Counted from the first letter of the stretch, positions 45,013-57,262 are shown. The stretch is DNA of 64,000 nt from Aphelenchoides besseyi (GCA_024699855.1 JAMPIQ010000001.1:11718001-11782000), one strand, 5' to 3'. Program-made: numbers and translations. Notes: generated by a model from the sequence alone, not told the origin.

Positions 45013-48000
45013 GATGATCAAAGAAAATTGAGGAATCAAAAAGTAAATCGCTTAACGATGGCTTGGAGTCGTAAACCGACGTGTTGATTTATACCATGTT
45101 CTTGACTCCGCCTCACACAGGTGGTCGTTTTAAAGTGCCAATTGAGTATTCGGAGAGAACAAAGACACGCGATTCGGCCATAGGCCAAGTACGCGATTTG
45201 AAACCACGCCTCTACCGGTGTTTTTTGTACACTAAAAGGGCAGACCTAATAACAACGTACAATCCCAAAAGTGCAAATCCAACGAAAAGATCTTCGCAAT
45301 TCTTGTTTTCACGAATCAACGTAACAACTTGCACTTTTATGTCGACTCATCAACTATCGTGTTAAATACACGATTCAAGCATTGAATGAACTGTAAATAT
45401 TATGATCAATAAGATACGAGGCGAATGTGCTCTATTATACACTTAGAATCGAAATTCCAGCAATCTAACTGTTGTTTGAGTTGTGACATTTGGTTCCTGT
45501 TTACGTCAATTTATACGTCGTAAATAATAAACACGGTTGAATGCATCTATTGTGTTTAATATTCTTATTTGAGGTTTTTATTTGTCGATTCATGCCTCAA
45601 TTCGTCGAACTGTGTGGGTTGCAAGAACACTTGTTCTCCAATTTTGAAAAGTTCACTCAAAGCTTTGCGTTAACAAGTTGGTGTGCATAATTGTGCTTCA
45701 CTTCCTTTGTTCATAGAAATTAATCAAAAGGTTGAAATCATACTCGAACACGTGGTTTCAATCTTTTAGCTCACGTCAGCTTTGAACATTGTAAACACCA
45801 TAGGAAAGTGCAAAGACCTAGCAAATCGTCTCGGGTTGTATTCAAGGCCCGGTCTTTCAATTAAACTCGAGACCGAAGGCGATTGTCACGCATATTTTTT
45901 CGTCGCATGCGTTTTGACGGTAAATTATAAGAAGAGTAAAGATACGGTTCTCAAAAGTAGTTTGCACCGTATGATGATGGAAACAAAAACTGGTCTTTGA
46001 CTTTGCACAATGTAAAATGAGTGATTGATTCGCCAAAATACACCCGTTTCATCAGCTGTTTCTAGCTGTTCAAAATACAAAACAGTAGGTAACGGTATTT
46101 AGTACGGTGGTGACTCCGCGCCGATTTGTAGTTTTGATTCATAACTTCAAAAACATATGTCAAATTATGCACGTGACATAGTCCAATATGCTCTTAATTG
46201 ACTCATTCATTTGTCAAAATATTGACCGTAAGTTCGAAGTTATAAAACTTCAAGAACACTAAATTCAATTGGTCATTTGACATGAAACCTCGCAAATTAG
46301 CTGCAGAATTGAACTGATGTTGCATCCTATTCAACGCGAAGTACGGCGAAACTGCTCGAACAAAAACTCAATTGGCTTCGAGTGTCAAAATGCCAACTCT
46401 CAACGCACGTTTTTGTTTCGCTTAGAACACAATCAACTGGACGCTATTCATATTCCAAAGTGCACTTTAACTGATGATATCAACCACATGACTTCTCAAA
46501 TGAAATGAACAGACATAAAGTAGCTAGCGTACAAGTGTTATTTCAAGGATTTTACAACAAGTTTCCAAATCAGGTGCTAGCTTGCAATGTACAAATTTCC
46601 GTGAAGTCGAGGACACCAGTGATTAGAACTGTCCACGAGAAAGATAATTACAGATCATCAACGAGAGACAGAGTTCAACCCACACTTTTCTATACGAAAG
46701 TGCAGAGATTCTAAGACAGACAAAATATGGACGTGGCACTAATTCTCGAAACGATGTTTAATAGGCGGTCATCAGCAAGCAACTGATATCGCACTCTGTA
46801 CTTATCAGCTTTAATGCATTTCTTTGTTTAAAAAGAAGTTGATTGTACGGTATCTTTCATGTACACTTCAACGACAATCTAAACGAACAAGAAAGTACCA
46901 TTGAAAGCTGTACAGTTGCAAAAACCTCCATTCAACACCCAACAAAGACCACGCAATCAATCTCCGGTTATTTTGGATATTTACAGAATTGACGACATTT
47001 AAATGTTGCGATTATTACGGTTCTGGAGTTCAAAAAAACGAATCCAAATCGGGACTTGTAAAAAGCAGTGATTTAAAAGTACACTTGTATTGATTGAAGC
47101 TGCCTAGGTCATCGGTCATTTGCGTGACAACCTAGTCGAAAAAATACCACGACAACCAAATCGACGTGAAATTTATCATTTTTTCAATTATGACGACAGC
47201 AGACACGATTAAATCAATTGTCTACTCAAACAGTACCAGCTAATGAAGCCAAGAGGTCCGGGGAAAGTGCACGGTCAATAGTTTGCATCGTTAAGTGCAA
47301 ATACGCAATTTTCATCAACTACACTCAATTGTTTCCGGTTTGAATCAACATTTTACACCTATGACTTTCGACCATTTAACACAAACAAAAATGTTTACGA
47401 AACCAGGAATCACATGTCAATATCGGATCAGTCGGTTAAGAACTATGGTGCTCAGAAAGTTTTTTTGTATCCCCGACCAAAATAGACTCACATTTCCATC
47501 GATCAACGTCCAGACAGTCCACTTCAATTTACTCTTAACGGCCAATTAGTGAGGATCCAATTAGAATTCCTTAAAAAGTTGGAATGCAAAAGTTCGTGTG
47601 ACCGTCGTTCACTGATTCTGCGAAGTGACAAATCAAACGTCGTCATAGACTGCACTTTGATTGCATAGTTTCAAAAAAACGAGTCAAATGCTTTCAACGA
47701 ACACCACAAAAATACGAAATCGCGTGCCGAACGCGATAGTTCAAGCGTGTTATAAAACCGGTCCAGCGGTCGCGATGCAAACCGACGTTCCCTACAGTAG
47801 TTATGACATTTGGTTGACGCATTAAAAGAATGTGCGTGATGCCTCTTTTGCTCGGACGCTATCGTACATCAACAAAAGTGCACATTTGAAGAGCCAATCG
47901 AAGCCAAAGAAAAGTAAATTCAATTAGTTGAGACTTACCATATAATTTATCTCCACGTGTTTCATATTTTCTATTTGTATATTCAGATGTTTGGGAAGTT

Positions 48001-48104
48001 TATTCGGCTGACACAAGTGAACATTTTGAATTACAAAAGTGAAACAATGGGAAACCGATCAATTGGATTGACGTACAGTTCACTCGAAGATTGTAAATTA
48101 CGTT
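45013..48104. promoter_or_regulatory. 3-kb non-coding region with clustered AAAGTGCA motif
   Basis: No supported gene. The 8-mer AAAGTGCA occurs, in either orientation, near 45268, 45330, 45805, 46458, 46461 (together a palindrome), 46698, 47264, 47651 and 47875, with a near match at 47293. The sites lie upstream of the insulin-like gene and downstream of the LDLa gene. Flanks of the sites differ, so they are not copies of a longer repeat. AGTGCA is the half-site reported for the nematode nuclear receptor DAF-12; functional assignment here is inference. Confidence 0.5.
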
Positions 48105-49266
48105 TTACGTCAAGCGACGTGGGGTTTGTGTTGATCCGACGGAGTTGAATTCAGAAGTCGTGCGATGAGGCATTCTGCGAGGTTTGTTGTCGACTGCGGA
48201 AACGGGTGATGCAACAGTTAGTTTTGTGCTTCGAATTGCATCGCGCATTATAAACGTGGCCCGCGGTTGAATAACCGACTTATTGATTGGATGACCTGAA
48301 AGGGCTGTAGCAGAAGATATGAATGCCGAACCGCTGTTGTTTGATTGGGGTTCGATTATTGTGCGTGCCGTTACGGTTGAAGTCAATCGAGTTGTTTCTG
48401 ATTTACTGTACGATGGCTGTGCCGAGGGTTTGTTTCGAGTTTTTTCCATTTTGTTTTCTTCAATTGTTGTGGCTTCACAATTCATTTCATCTGTTCCATC
48501 TCTACAGTCTCTTCGACCGTTACATTGAAGTTGTGTAGGAATGCAAGCAGCAAAATGTTGACATTGAAACTCATCATCTTTGCACACTATTGCTTTTGGA
48601 ATTGTATCAACAATTGAAGGAACTAATCTTGGGACATGTCCAAGAGGATTACTCTCATCGCAATCCACTTCATCTTGACCATTTAAACAATCTTGAATTA
48701 AGCGTTCGACCTTTAAACTTGTATAGGAAATCAACCTTTGTGTTTATCGCATCGAAACGATTCGGGAATACACTTCGAATCGCATTCAAAATGAAGAGAC
48801 GGACAATTGCCACGCTCTGAATTCAATCAATTAGACTCATCTTCGTTATCATCAGTCGATTACCGAATACTCCTTTTTTTGCTCCCAGAGGTTCACAAAG
48901 TTCATGGTTTTCATCTTCGCTATCTCGACACTAAATTCGGTATTGAGTGATTAGTATGCGCATGTAAACTCAAACATCAGATGTTCCATCGCAAAGCTGC
49001 AAATTCAATAATCGCTTCATTACCACAAGTTAACTTACCCATTCCGTAGGAATGCACTTTCCACTTGTGCATCTGAAATCGGGATCAGGAGCTGGAACAT
49101 CGACTTACCGAAAATGTTTTCCATCTTCGTCGCATTTAACTGAAAATGAACCACTTAAAGCAACGAGCTTTTCACTCCTACCGTCCAGAAAACTATTCGT
49201 TTGTGCTTGAATTAAAATGTGATTAACAGAAACAATTAGAACAATAAACTGTTTTATGATCGACAT
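48105..49266 (-). CDS. Secreted protein with three LDL-receptor class A modules
   Basis: Seven exons (complement 49182-49266, 49109-49139, 49039-49072, 48976-48996, 48864-48930, 48736-48816, 48105-48691) encode about 301 residues; three internal exons are 21-34 nt. A signal peptide (FIVLIVSVNHILIQ) is followed by three LDLa repeats, each with six cysteines and a calcium-binding acidic end: CIPTEWLCDGTSDCRDSEDE, CIPESFRCDKHKDCLNGQDE and CIPTQLQCNGRRDCRDGTDE. The last 130 residues are Ser/Thr-rich and likely O-glycosylated, without a transmembrane helix. Suggests a secreted matrix or lipoprotein-binding protein. AATAAA on this strand lies near 47998. Confidence 0.85.
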
Positions 49267-49601
49267 TTAAAGGTTGTTTCTTTTGTTGTGCCTTAAATAT
49301 TGTCTGGGCATAACGATTCCGTTTGTGGTCATGACTACCGTAGTCAGTTAGTTTTGTGGAAATCCATTTTCAGGAAACAAAGAGATACAAACGAAAGAGG
49401 AGCCATAGAAACTGTATTACTCGAACGTAAACAAGAACAATACTAAAACTGTATACTAATTTCTTTGTAAACTTATTTTTGGACTTTGAAATTGTTTTAA
49501 ATTTTGCTTTAGAAACATGCAGAACGCAGTTTATTAGAACAAACAGACGCAAAAACATTTAACGATTTCAAGATTCAGAAAATTTGCATGCACACGAACT
49601 T

Positions 49602-51166
49602 TTATCTTCCGTATCGAATATCATCTTCGGGGGTCTGGGGAGGTGTAAAGACCAAAGTATGTTGAGGCGTACTTTGACTATCGGCTCTTGGTGTATTTGA
49701 AGGAAGATAGTTGTAGAACGGCGAAATACTCGCCGGTTCAATGGGCATTTGCATTGGAGCATCTTGCCATAAGAATTGTTCTTTGTAGTACAAATGAAGT
49801 GGACCATCATATCCTGAAAACCGATCTTGTTTTATTTCTCTTAAACTCTTCGTACCCAAATGTTGGATCAGTGGATTTTCCAGCTCTTCGCAATGTACGA
49901 ATCCAATTTCACCGCACAAATAATCCTTGAATTGCTCGGGCCAAAATTGGATGGCTTTCAAGTTTCGTTTTAACTCGGGATGCTTCCACGCACGCTTCTT
50001 GTATCCACGACTCGTTTGCGGTTCGAGAAGAAACTTTCCATTCGGTTTCAATTGTTTGAAGACACGTTTGAAGAAACGTTTCAGTCCATCGTCACCCCAA
50101 TTCAAATGAATCCACTTGCTGATTGACCAAGCAAGAATCTGAAAACGAGTAGTAATCAAAATATAAGCTCATTAGAACTCACAATATCATATTCTTCTTC
50201 CACGTCATTTAGCTGTTCATCGTTGTCAAGCACGTAGTTTTCCTTACGAAACCAAACGTTTTCAGGAAATTGATTAGATGTAGTTGTAGATGGCATAGAA
50301 ATAGGACCCAAATTAAAAGGAAACGATGCAGGAAAACGTCCAACAAGCTAGAAACGGGTTTGTAATGCATACTATAAACTCTTTCTTACCTTCGCTTCCT
50401 TGTCCCGAAAATGTCGAAGATTCTTTCGCGCTGCTGCTACCAAATGGTAGTCAATATCGATGCCAAGAATTCTTAGTGGACTAAATTCCCGTGCAATTGA
50501 GATCGTCAAAAGACCGCTGTTGCATCCAATATCCAAAACATTCTTATCTAAAAAAACTGACATCAAGCGTGCCATTTTGACACAAACAAACCTTTGAACC
50601 AGTCGTCGCACATCAAATCCAAACGTGGATCTTTTTGGAAAGGTGTTTGAGTCCGATGAAAATAATTGAAGTTTCCATAACGATACCGATTAGCCATTTT
50701 TTCTCTTTTTGCTTTTCTCTTAGCTATTTGGTCCAATTCATCTAATGGTTCTTCCTTCTTGACGTCTTCAAAAACTTCTTTTTTGGGTTGCTTTTTCGCG
50801 TGTGATGTACGAAACGAAAATCGACGCTGATGAACGGCACCGGGAAGCACATGACATTCCTCCAATCGTTTTATTCTGCAATACATTCATAAAGAGCAAA
50901 TACGAACAAGAAACTACCTGTCGTATGCCGTCTTCTCAGATCCACTTGTGTTCAAATTCAACGGATCGTTTGGAGTTCCTCCAAGCGGATTGCTGTATGC
51001 ACTTCTACGTGTCTTACGTCCATCTATCACGCCTAAAAGAGATGATTGAAATTGTTGTAAATCTGAGCTTGTTACCGGTATTACGTCGTTTCGGAGTCGC
51101 AGCGTCGGAATCGTTTGTTCCATCGGCCGTTCGCTTCAACGACAGTTCTTTCGATGTTACATCCAT
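49602..51166 (-). CDS. MEPCE: 7SK snRNA methylphosphate capping enzyme
   Basis: Six exons (complement 51076-51166, 50918-51032, 50592-50875, 50390-50547, 50183-50347, 49602-50138) encode about 449 residues. The enzyme methylates the gamma-phosphate of 7SK (and related) snRNA using SAM, stabilising the P-TEFb-regulating 7SK RNP in the nucleus. A basic N-terminal region ([15 protein letters not shown]) is followed by YGNFNYFH, the SAM motif [16 protein letters not shown], the acidic motif [26 protein letters not shown], then [20 protein letters not shown] and [15 protein letters not shown]. An extra Pro/Thr-rich C-terminal segment ([16 protein letters not shown]) is present. An acceptor (TTTCAG) sits 10 nt before the ATG and a gene on the same strand ends 170 bp upstream, as in an operon. 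Confidence 0.95.
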
Positions 51167-51283
51167 CTCATGTAACCTGAAAGTATGATTAACAAGAAAA
51201 TATGACAAAGTAAAATAGACCACAAGAATAGTCGGGTACAAAGCGATACCAAGTGAACTAATCGGCTATCAATAATCAATACT

Positions 51284-51289
51284 TTTATT
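51284..51289 (-). terminator. Polyadenylation signal between CHCHD4 and MEPCE
   Basis: AATAAA on the minus strand 47 bp after the CHCHD4 stop codon, followed 107 bp later by the TTTCAG leader acceptor of MEPCE. The layout matches intercistronic regions of trans-spliced nematode operons. Confidence 0.6.
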
Positions 51290-51335
51290 TACAACAAAAA
51301 CAATAACAAAAGACCTAAAAACAAAAACCAAAAAA

Positions 51336-51867
51336 CTAGTGCAATGACAGATCGGGAGTTGGAGGCTCAAGATCTTCGTCGTCTTCGTCATTTTCTAAAA
51401 TTTAATCGAATACAAAGGCAAATAAAAGTTTTTACTTTTGAAACATTTTGTTCGTACGACGCACTGCATGAATTCGACGAATTCTTCAGCACATGCTCCC
51501 TGTTCAAGTTCCGACTCATCGGCCGCTTTCTGACACGAGATCGCTTGACGAAATTCGTGGCCACATGGACTGGCAACCAAATGGCTAACACAATGACACT
51601 CGAAGTTAATGCTCCCGTCCGGTTTCGTCGAACCTAAACGCTTGTATGATAATCACAAGAAAAGCTCACATACCCGGATTGTAGTCGTCAATCAGGTCTT
51701 CGATGGGCATCTCGGTTAGTCCCTTGACATAAGGATCGGTGATAGGCGCCAAAAACTCTTCTCTGGTCATGACAATATACTAAAGCGATCATTTCAAGAC
51801 TAAAACATCTAAAGTCAACGAATACCTCGTGAGTGTTTTGTTTACTAGGATTCGTTTCAGCGCTCAT
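51336..51867 (-). CDS. CHCHD4: Mitochondrial import/oxidoreductase MIA40 (CHCHD4)
   Basis: Four exons (complement 51826-51867, 51674-51779, 51436-51633, 51336-51394) encode about 134 residues. MIA40 introduces disulphides into small proteins arriving in the intermembrane space. The twin CX9C frame is clear: CGHEFRQAISC and CAEEFVEFMQC with SPCG before it. The redox motif, CPC in most species, reads CHC (FECHCVSHLVASPC). The C terminus is acidic (NDEDDEDLEPP), as in the family. An AATAAA at 51284-51289 lies just downstream, before the MEPCE leader acceptor. Confidence 0.92.
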
Positions 51868-52677
51868 TTTATTCACAAACCAAAAAAATAAAATGAGACG
51901 CGCAATGTTTCGTGAATCTTGCAATTGCAATGGAAAGCAAAGTTCGTGTATTCGCTGCAGAAGAGAATGTTGTCTTCGTGAGCGGAAAGAACGTTTATTT
52001 TCGTGAAGCAAAACTAAAATCTAATCATTCGATCACACTCGACATTCACAAGGACCGTCGTAATTGAAATCTTCTACCAATTTGTTCCTGTAGTGACATC
52101 TCAACAGTCAAACTTGAAGATGAACATAAGACCTCACGTGGAAGATTGTTGTGTGATTCCGATTACCAATGAGTTCCACGCTCTTGTGCTTGATATCGTT
52201 GGCTTTACTGCAGTGAGTGTGCACAAACAGTTTCAACTTCTCACCGGTGTCGCACAAACACGCAACTCAAGAATTCAAGTGCATTTAATTTTATGCAAAA
52301 CGTTTGAACTGGTTCTTTTTTGTAACCATAAACCCAAAAAGACTCTAAGCTTCGCATGAATGTGCCGCGAATGTTCGTGGTGCACGTGAACATACCTGGC
52401 CAGTTTAGAACACTTTTCTCTCGTTGTTTTCTATTCACCACCACTTGAAAGCAGCAGGTCAAACAAACTCACAAGCCGCGCAGGTTTTCACTTTCGATTT
52501 ACGAAATTCTCGCGGATGAACGCACACACACGGAGGTTTTATGGCTCTCAACATCCTCGTATACTTCAACGCGCAAATTACGTGGTCCCGCACATGAAAC
52601 CGTTCGAATCGGTCATTTCAATTCGATATTACGATTTTGACTTTGCAAAAAACTCTCGTCGAATAACCACAAGGTTG
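51868..52677. other. Intergenic upstream of CHCHD4
   Basis: No supported gene. A + strand frame at 52516-52881 is long but overlaps a better minus-strand candidate. Confidence 0.4.
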
Positions 52678-52839
52678 CTAGACAACCGAGTTGCTTTTGA
52701 GTTTCGAAATTTCGGTTCGAATTTGAGTTTTGCGGCTCACACTTTCGATCGTCTGACTCATTCGCCCGTTTTCCCTCGGCTTGTCGACGGGCATGACGGT
52801 TTTGTATTCCACCTCATTCTTTTGTCCGAAAATGCTCAT
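52678..52839 (-). CDS. Possible small 53-residue protein
   Basis: An ATG eight bases after a TTTTTGCAG (leader-acceptor-like) opens a frame MSIFGQKNEVEYKTVMPVDK ... RKTQIRTEISKLKSNSVV ending in TAG. Composition is hydrophilic and codon use resembles neighbours. No family recognised and no second exon found. Confidence 0.3.
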   Translation of the reverse strand: MSIFGQKNEVEYKTVMPVDKPRENGRMSQTIESVSRKTQIRTEISKLKSNSVV

Positions 52840-52953
52840 CGTCAACTGCAAAAAGACTCCCAATCGCATTCCGAAGCGTGAATAACACCGTCGCTTAAAA
52901 CACGATCGTAATTGTCGGTATTTTAGGTCTTCTTATCGTAACCTCTAAGGCTA

Positions 52954-54025
52954 ATGGTGCGCGATCGGCTGCGAGAGTTGGAAGTAGGTTTGATAAGAAA
53001 AATGAATCACTGAGCAAACAGTTGGAAATCTTTCAAACATTTAACGCAAACTTTCAGCAACGATCGCGACAAGAATATCCGAATCAGCATGCGAATGGAA
53101 CTTCGGTAGTTGTTGTTGATCCCGATCGTTTGCCCTATGACACGAGGATGTTGCCCGAACTGAATCAGATGAACGAACTTCGTCAGTCGATTAGTCGCTT
53201 GGAAGATCGAATACGAACTTTGAATCTGAAGCAAAGCCAACTTTTGAGTGCACCACAAATTGGACCTCAATCTCAAGAAGAATTGGAGTTTATGATCGAC
53301 GAAATCAAAGATCATATTCGTTCGTTGTATCCGCGTATTTCGAGCATCAAAGCTTCAATTATTCGAGATCGTCAGTTAGGTCATCAATCGGAAACCAAAA
53401 TCGCCATTCGACAAAACCAGTACGATTTGATTAAACGTCGCTTCGAAGATGTTTACGAGCTCTTCAACAGCAATCAAGTTGACTACAAACGACGGCTATC
53501 GCGTAAATTCGATTAGGTTGTTTATTCTTTTAACTTGAAAATTTAGGTCGCGTGAAACGACAACTTCAACCGTTAACTACCGAGCATTTGACCGATCAAG
53601 ATGTTGACGAAATGTTGGAATCAAAAGCCGAAGATATTTTCTATCGTCGCATTAATCCATTGATGGCATCTGGTCAGGCGGTCTTGAAAGAAGTAACTCA
53701 TCGACACAACGAAATCTTATCGTTGGGACGAAGTATCAAAGAATTACACGATTTGTATTTGGAAGTTCAAATGATGATCTCTTTACAGGTATGCTTTCAG
53801 TGCTATTTCAAACAGCCAACAACTCTATAGGGTGAAACAGTGAATGATATTGAGAACAATGTTCAACTCGCTACTGATGCTGTTCATGAAGGAAATCAGA
53901 ATGTGATTGTTGCGAAAAACTACAAGAAACAGGCACAACGAAAAACATGCATTTTGGTCATCGTTGGAGTTGCAGTCTTATTCGCTTGTTTGATTATCGT
54001 GCTTTTATTAACATTAGGAAAGTAA
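52954..54025 (+). CDS. Syntaxin (Qa-SNARE)
   Basis: Four exons (52954-52983, 53022-53502, 53547-53788, 53831-54025) encode about 315 residues. It is a target-membrane SNARE mediating vesicle fusion. An N-terminal helical domain (ELEFMIDEIKDHIRSLYPRI, YDLIKRRFEDVYELF) corresponds to Habc. The SNARE motif follows: HRHNEILSLGRSIKELHDLY, with the ionic-layer Gln in ISLQGETVNDIENNV. A basic juxtamembrane KNYKKQAQRK and a C-terminal anchor (ILVIVGVAVLFACLIIVLLL) end it. The SNARE motif resembles plasma-membrane syntaxins (1-4 class). The long coil between residues 11 and 90 is not standard. An AG upstream of the ATG (GGTATTTTAG, near 52926) suggests a 5' UTR intron or leader site. Confidence 0.92.
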
Positions 54026-54794
54026 TGACTTTTAATAATCTTCTCGTCGAACTTATTTTCGTTTAATTGACTTGTCGCCTTTCTGAAGAGTGGAATATGG
54101 GTCTTCAACTGTACGGGTACTCTGCAGTTTTCTCAATGAAGCTTATTAGCTTTTCATTCCACGCTTTTAATTTTGAACTTTGTACTCATGTTTTGCTTCG
54201 AATTGTCTTTGCTGATATTAAAACCGTTGTTTGTGACTCTTCTCGAACCTTTTCGGTTGTTTTTCATCGTTCGAATGAATTATTGACATAGCAAAGAATT
54301 GAATTTGATGTCTGATTTGCACTTGTGCACTTGCTACAGCCCTTCGCGTTCTCACGCTGACTGCACAAAGAACGATCCAACATTCTCGCTTATCCATCCG
54401 GCAAGTGTGCGGGCATAGAAGCCTGAAGTGCCTTCAAATTGTGGGATGAGTATCATTTAGTTCCGTTGACTACAAATTGATTCGATCAGAAAGACCAACT
54501 TCTTCACTACCACCCGCGCACTTTGTAGTTAACTCGTAGTGCAATCAAGCAGAAGTGTTTAAACGGAACTTTATGTCGACAATCAATTTAATTAGTGCAA
54601 TATTGACATCATGTGCTTGTCCTACGACAATTAAATCGAACGTCATTGGAATTCGGAAACATTTTATTCTACGTAAACAATTAGATGGATAATTTAAAGA
54701 AGTTGCGAAATGGGCAAAAAACCACAACGTATACGACGATCGGCCTAGATGACATTGGAATTTGAGATCATCAAGCATGTTGATAGAATTTTGT
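54026..54794. other. Intergenic
   Basis: Convergent 3' ends of the syntaxin (+) and the first GTIL peptide gene (-). No gene seen. Confidence 0.45.
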
Positions 54795-55056
54795 TTACAA
54801 GAAGCCGAGACCGTTGTTGTAACGATATGATGCGCTAGCAGAATAACCTCCATAGCTGAAACCGAAGAATTTTTGGCTTTACATGAAATGAAACTTACGG
54901 ATTCGACCACGATCCTCCTAATGCTCCTCCCCAGGGCGAAAGTATCGTACCACTGGTAAAAGCATCGGCCTGTGGACTCGGTTTTGCTTCGATCATTGTG
55001 TTCAAGATTAACACGAACAACAAAAGTAAAATGGAAAAACTTGTAATTCGACTCAT
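54795..55056 (-). CDS. GTIL-type secreted peptide, copy A
   Basis: Two exons (complement 54899-55056, 54795-54855) encode about 72 residues. A signal peptide (ITSFSILLLLFVLILNTMIEA) is followed by ADAFTSGTILSPWGGALGGS and a Gly/Tyr-rich end (YGGYSASASYRYNNGLGFL). It shares GTILxPxGG and a terminal NNGxGF with the gene at 57.3-57.7 kb, so the two are diverged paralogues. No cysteines. The Gly/Tyr content recalls nematode YGGW-type antimicrobial or neuropeptide-like precursors, but no known motif is complete. Confidence 0.65.
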
Positions 55057-56483
55057 TATTGACTAGAAAACTTGGAACACGCCAAAAAGCAATCGGAATT
55101 AAAATCGAACTGTTCCGCGGTGGCGAAATGGGTTTGCTTTTAAACAACACGAATTGATGGGCAATTCCGGGAAGCGGGCGGGAGTTGTTGTTCGTAGAAG
55201 GTACCTGTGCGTCTTCGACTGTTGCTACAAACGATAGAAAAATACCTGATTTCACTAATTCGAAATTTCGAATATACGCACGTAGTTGAAACCGTTCGAT
55301 GGAGCGGAAAACACGGGAGTTTGTACGCGAACTACAAACGATTTGGAAAGAGGCAAGTTGGAGCCAATCAGTGGAATAAACGACGAGTACTCACCAAGCT
55401 ACGAAACTGTGTGCACTACAAACTGTTCATTTAACGTGTTTGAAATTCGTGATCGACAATTTAACGGAATTCAAGTTAACGCTCGAATTCACTCACTTGT
55501 TTTTTGAATTCAAACGAAGTTTTAGCGAAACGTTTGTCATCAACAAAGTGAATGAAAAACAGAATTTAAAGACCAATGATGATGCACGCTTCAGCAACTC
55601 GATTTAACAACCACTTCAAAGTATCACGCCATTTCGATGTTTGATTGTCTAAACACTTTGCTTCCCCAATAGATCCTTTATATACTACTGAGATGTTCCA
55701 TAGTCATCGATGAGCTAGAAGTTGTTTCGCTACATGCCTATAAAACTGTCCATCGTATCAAGATCAGAAACGAAAACTATTAAATAAAGAAGCTCGTACT
55801 GTTGTTAGAAGCAATGAAATCTAGGAACTTGAAACTCACAAATTTGAAAGCAGAGATGGACATCAATTGTCCCTTCAGTTTCTGATTGTGATGAAGGAAA
55901 TAATGGCAATGTCAATTCACGGCTATCATTCAATCACAATAATCGCCATTCTATTTGTACGATAATTCTTTAAAGAAACAACACAATTGAATGAGAGTTA
56001 AGCGAACACACAACCTTAGGATTTTGTTACTACCAGAGCTTAGACAATAAACGAAAGCTCGTATGTAAATGCCAGTCAATAGTGACCTCAAATTTTGTTA
56101 TAACAAGTGCATTAAATCGCAGATTCCTTATAGGAACTGGAACATGAACTTGAATTGCGATTATCGATAGCCGATTTCTCTGATCGAACGGTGTTTATGT
56201 TTTCCGTCGTCTTAAGCGAATCGGAGTTCCTTTGTTGCCACTTCGTGTTTAAACCGCAAAAGCTCGTTCAAACTGCGAAAGACGCGCCGTCGTTTTCGTT
56301 CACACGACCCGGCGGATCGAAATCATTTTCTGCGAAAGCGCGGCCAAAACAAACGCGCTACCGCCTTTATGTCATTTTCATTTTTCTCTGAACATTTTTG
56401 TTCGTTTCGGTCTTTTGCGTGAACTCGAATTTCGCTTCTTGTGTTTATTGGACGTTTGGTTTCAGAAGTCTTCTGATCTGAAG
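55057..56483. other. Intergenic
   Basis: Divergent upstream regions of GTIL copy A (-) and Tra2 (+). AT-rich from about 55560 to 56150. No gene seen. Confidence 0.45.
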
Positions 56484-57107
56484 ATGCGCAATCGTCGTTC
56501 TCGTTCTCGTTCCCGCTCCACAGACAACCATCAGCGCGACTCGACCCGCCCATCTCGTAGTCCTCGTATACGTTCTTCCGACAATCCGAAGCCGAAACCA
56601 TGCCACGTCTTGGGCATATTCGGAATGTCGTTGCGAACAACCGAAAAGGATCTTCGATTGACTTTTGGCAAGTACGCGCCAGTGGATCGAGTTCAGATCA
56701 TCTACTCGAAATATCATCCGTTCGAATCGCGCGGTTTCGCTTTCATTTATTTTTTCTCAATTGCTGATGCTACGCGAGTAGGTTTCGTTTCACTGTTTTG
56801 CGTTCACACGAGACTTTTAGGCACTGGACAAGATGAGTGGCAAAACCATCGATGGATGTTCGGTTCGTATCGATTACTCGTTGACTACCGATGGTCATTC
56901 TTTGTGAGTTTGTTGTTGGGATTTTTGAAATCAACTTGTGGATTCAGTCGGCCACAACATTCGAAGTATTTAAGCGAGCGCCGTGATCGTTACCGCCGTT
57001 CTCCGGTATACAACTCGCGTTCACCTGGTCGTCGTCGCTCCAAGTCACGAAGTCGTTCGAGTTCGCCGCGACATTCTCGTTCTTCTCGCACCCATCGTCA
57101 TTATTAA
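56484..57107 (+). CDS. TRA2: Transformer-2-like SR splicing factor
   Basis: Three exons (56484-56777, 56821-56903, 56948-57107) encode about 178 residues. It is an RS-domain/RRM/RS-domain splicing activator that binds GAA-rich exonic enhancers. RS1 (MRNRRSRSRSRS, PSRSPRIRS) is followed by an RRM with LGIFGMSLRTTEKDLRLTFG (RNP2 region) and ESRGFAFIYF (RNP1), ending IDGCSVRIDYSLTTDGH, the Tra2-type linker. RS2 (RRSKSRSRSSSPRHSRSSRT) closes the protein. It is shorter than vertebrate Tra2 (about 280 residues), with a reduced linker and RS2. Confidence 0.94.
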   Translation: MRNRRSRSRSRSTDNHQRDSTRPSRSPRIRSSDNPKPKPCHVLGIFGMSLRTTEKDLRLTFGKYAPVDRVQIIYSKYHPFESRGFAFIYFFSIADATRVGFVSLFCVHTRLLGTGQDEWQNHRWMFGSYRLLVDYRWSFFVSLLLGFLKSTCGFSRPQHSKYLSERRDRYRRSPVYNSRSPGRRRSKSRSRSSSPRHSRSSRTHRHY

Positions 57108-57262
57108 TGAAACTATTTTTTGTGTCTAGAGCATATAACGGCGGCCTTAATTTTGTTGTATTATAACCGTTGTATGCACACTATTTAACCGTTTGACGCA
57201 TTAAAGCGCATTTATTAAACCGCATTGTGTTCATCATAAATATTCAGGAATACAACCTCGAG

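Noticed and set aside
52516..52881. 121-codon open frame on +
   Set aside because: Antisense to a better-looking small minus-strand frame that follows a leader-type acceptor; no family resemblance.
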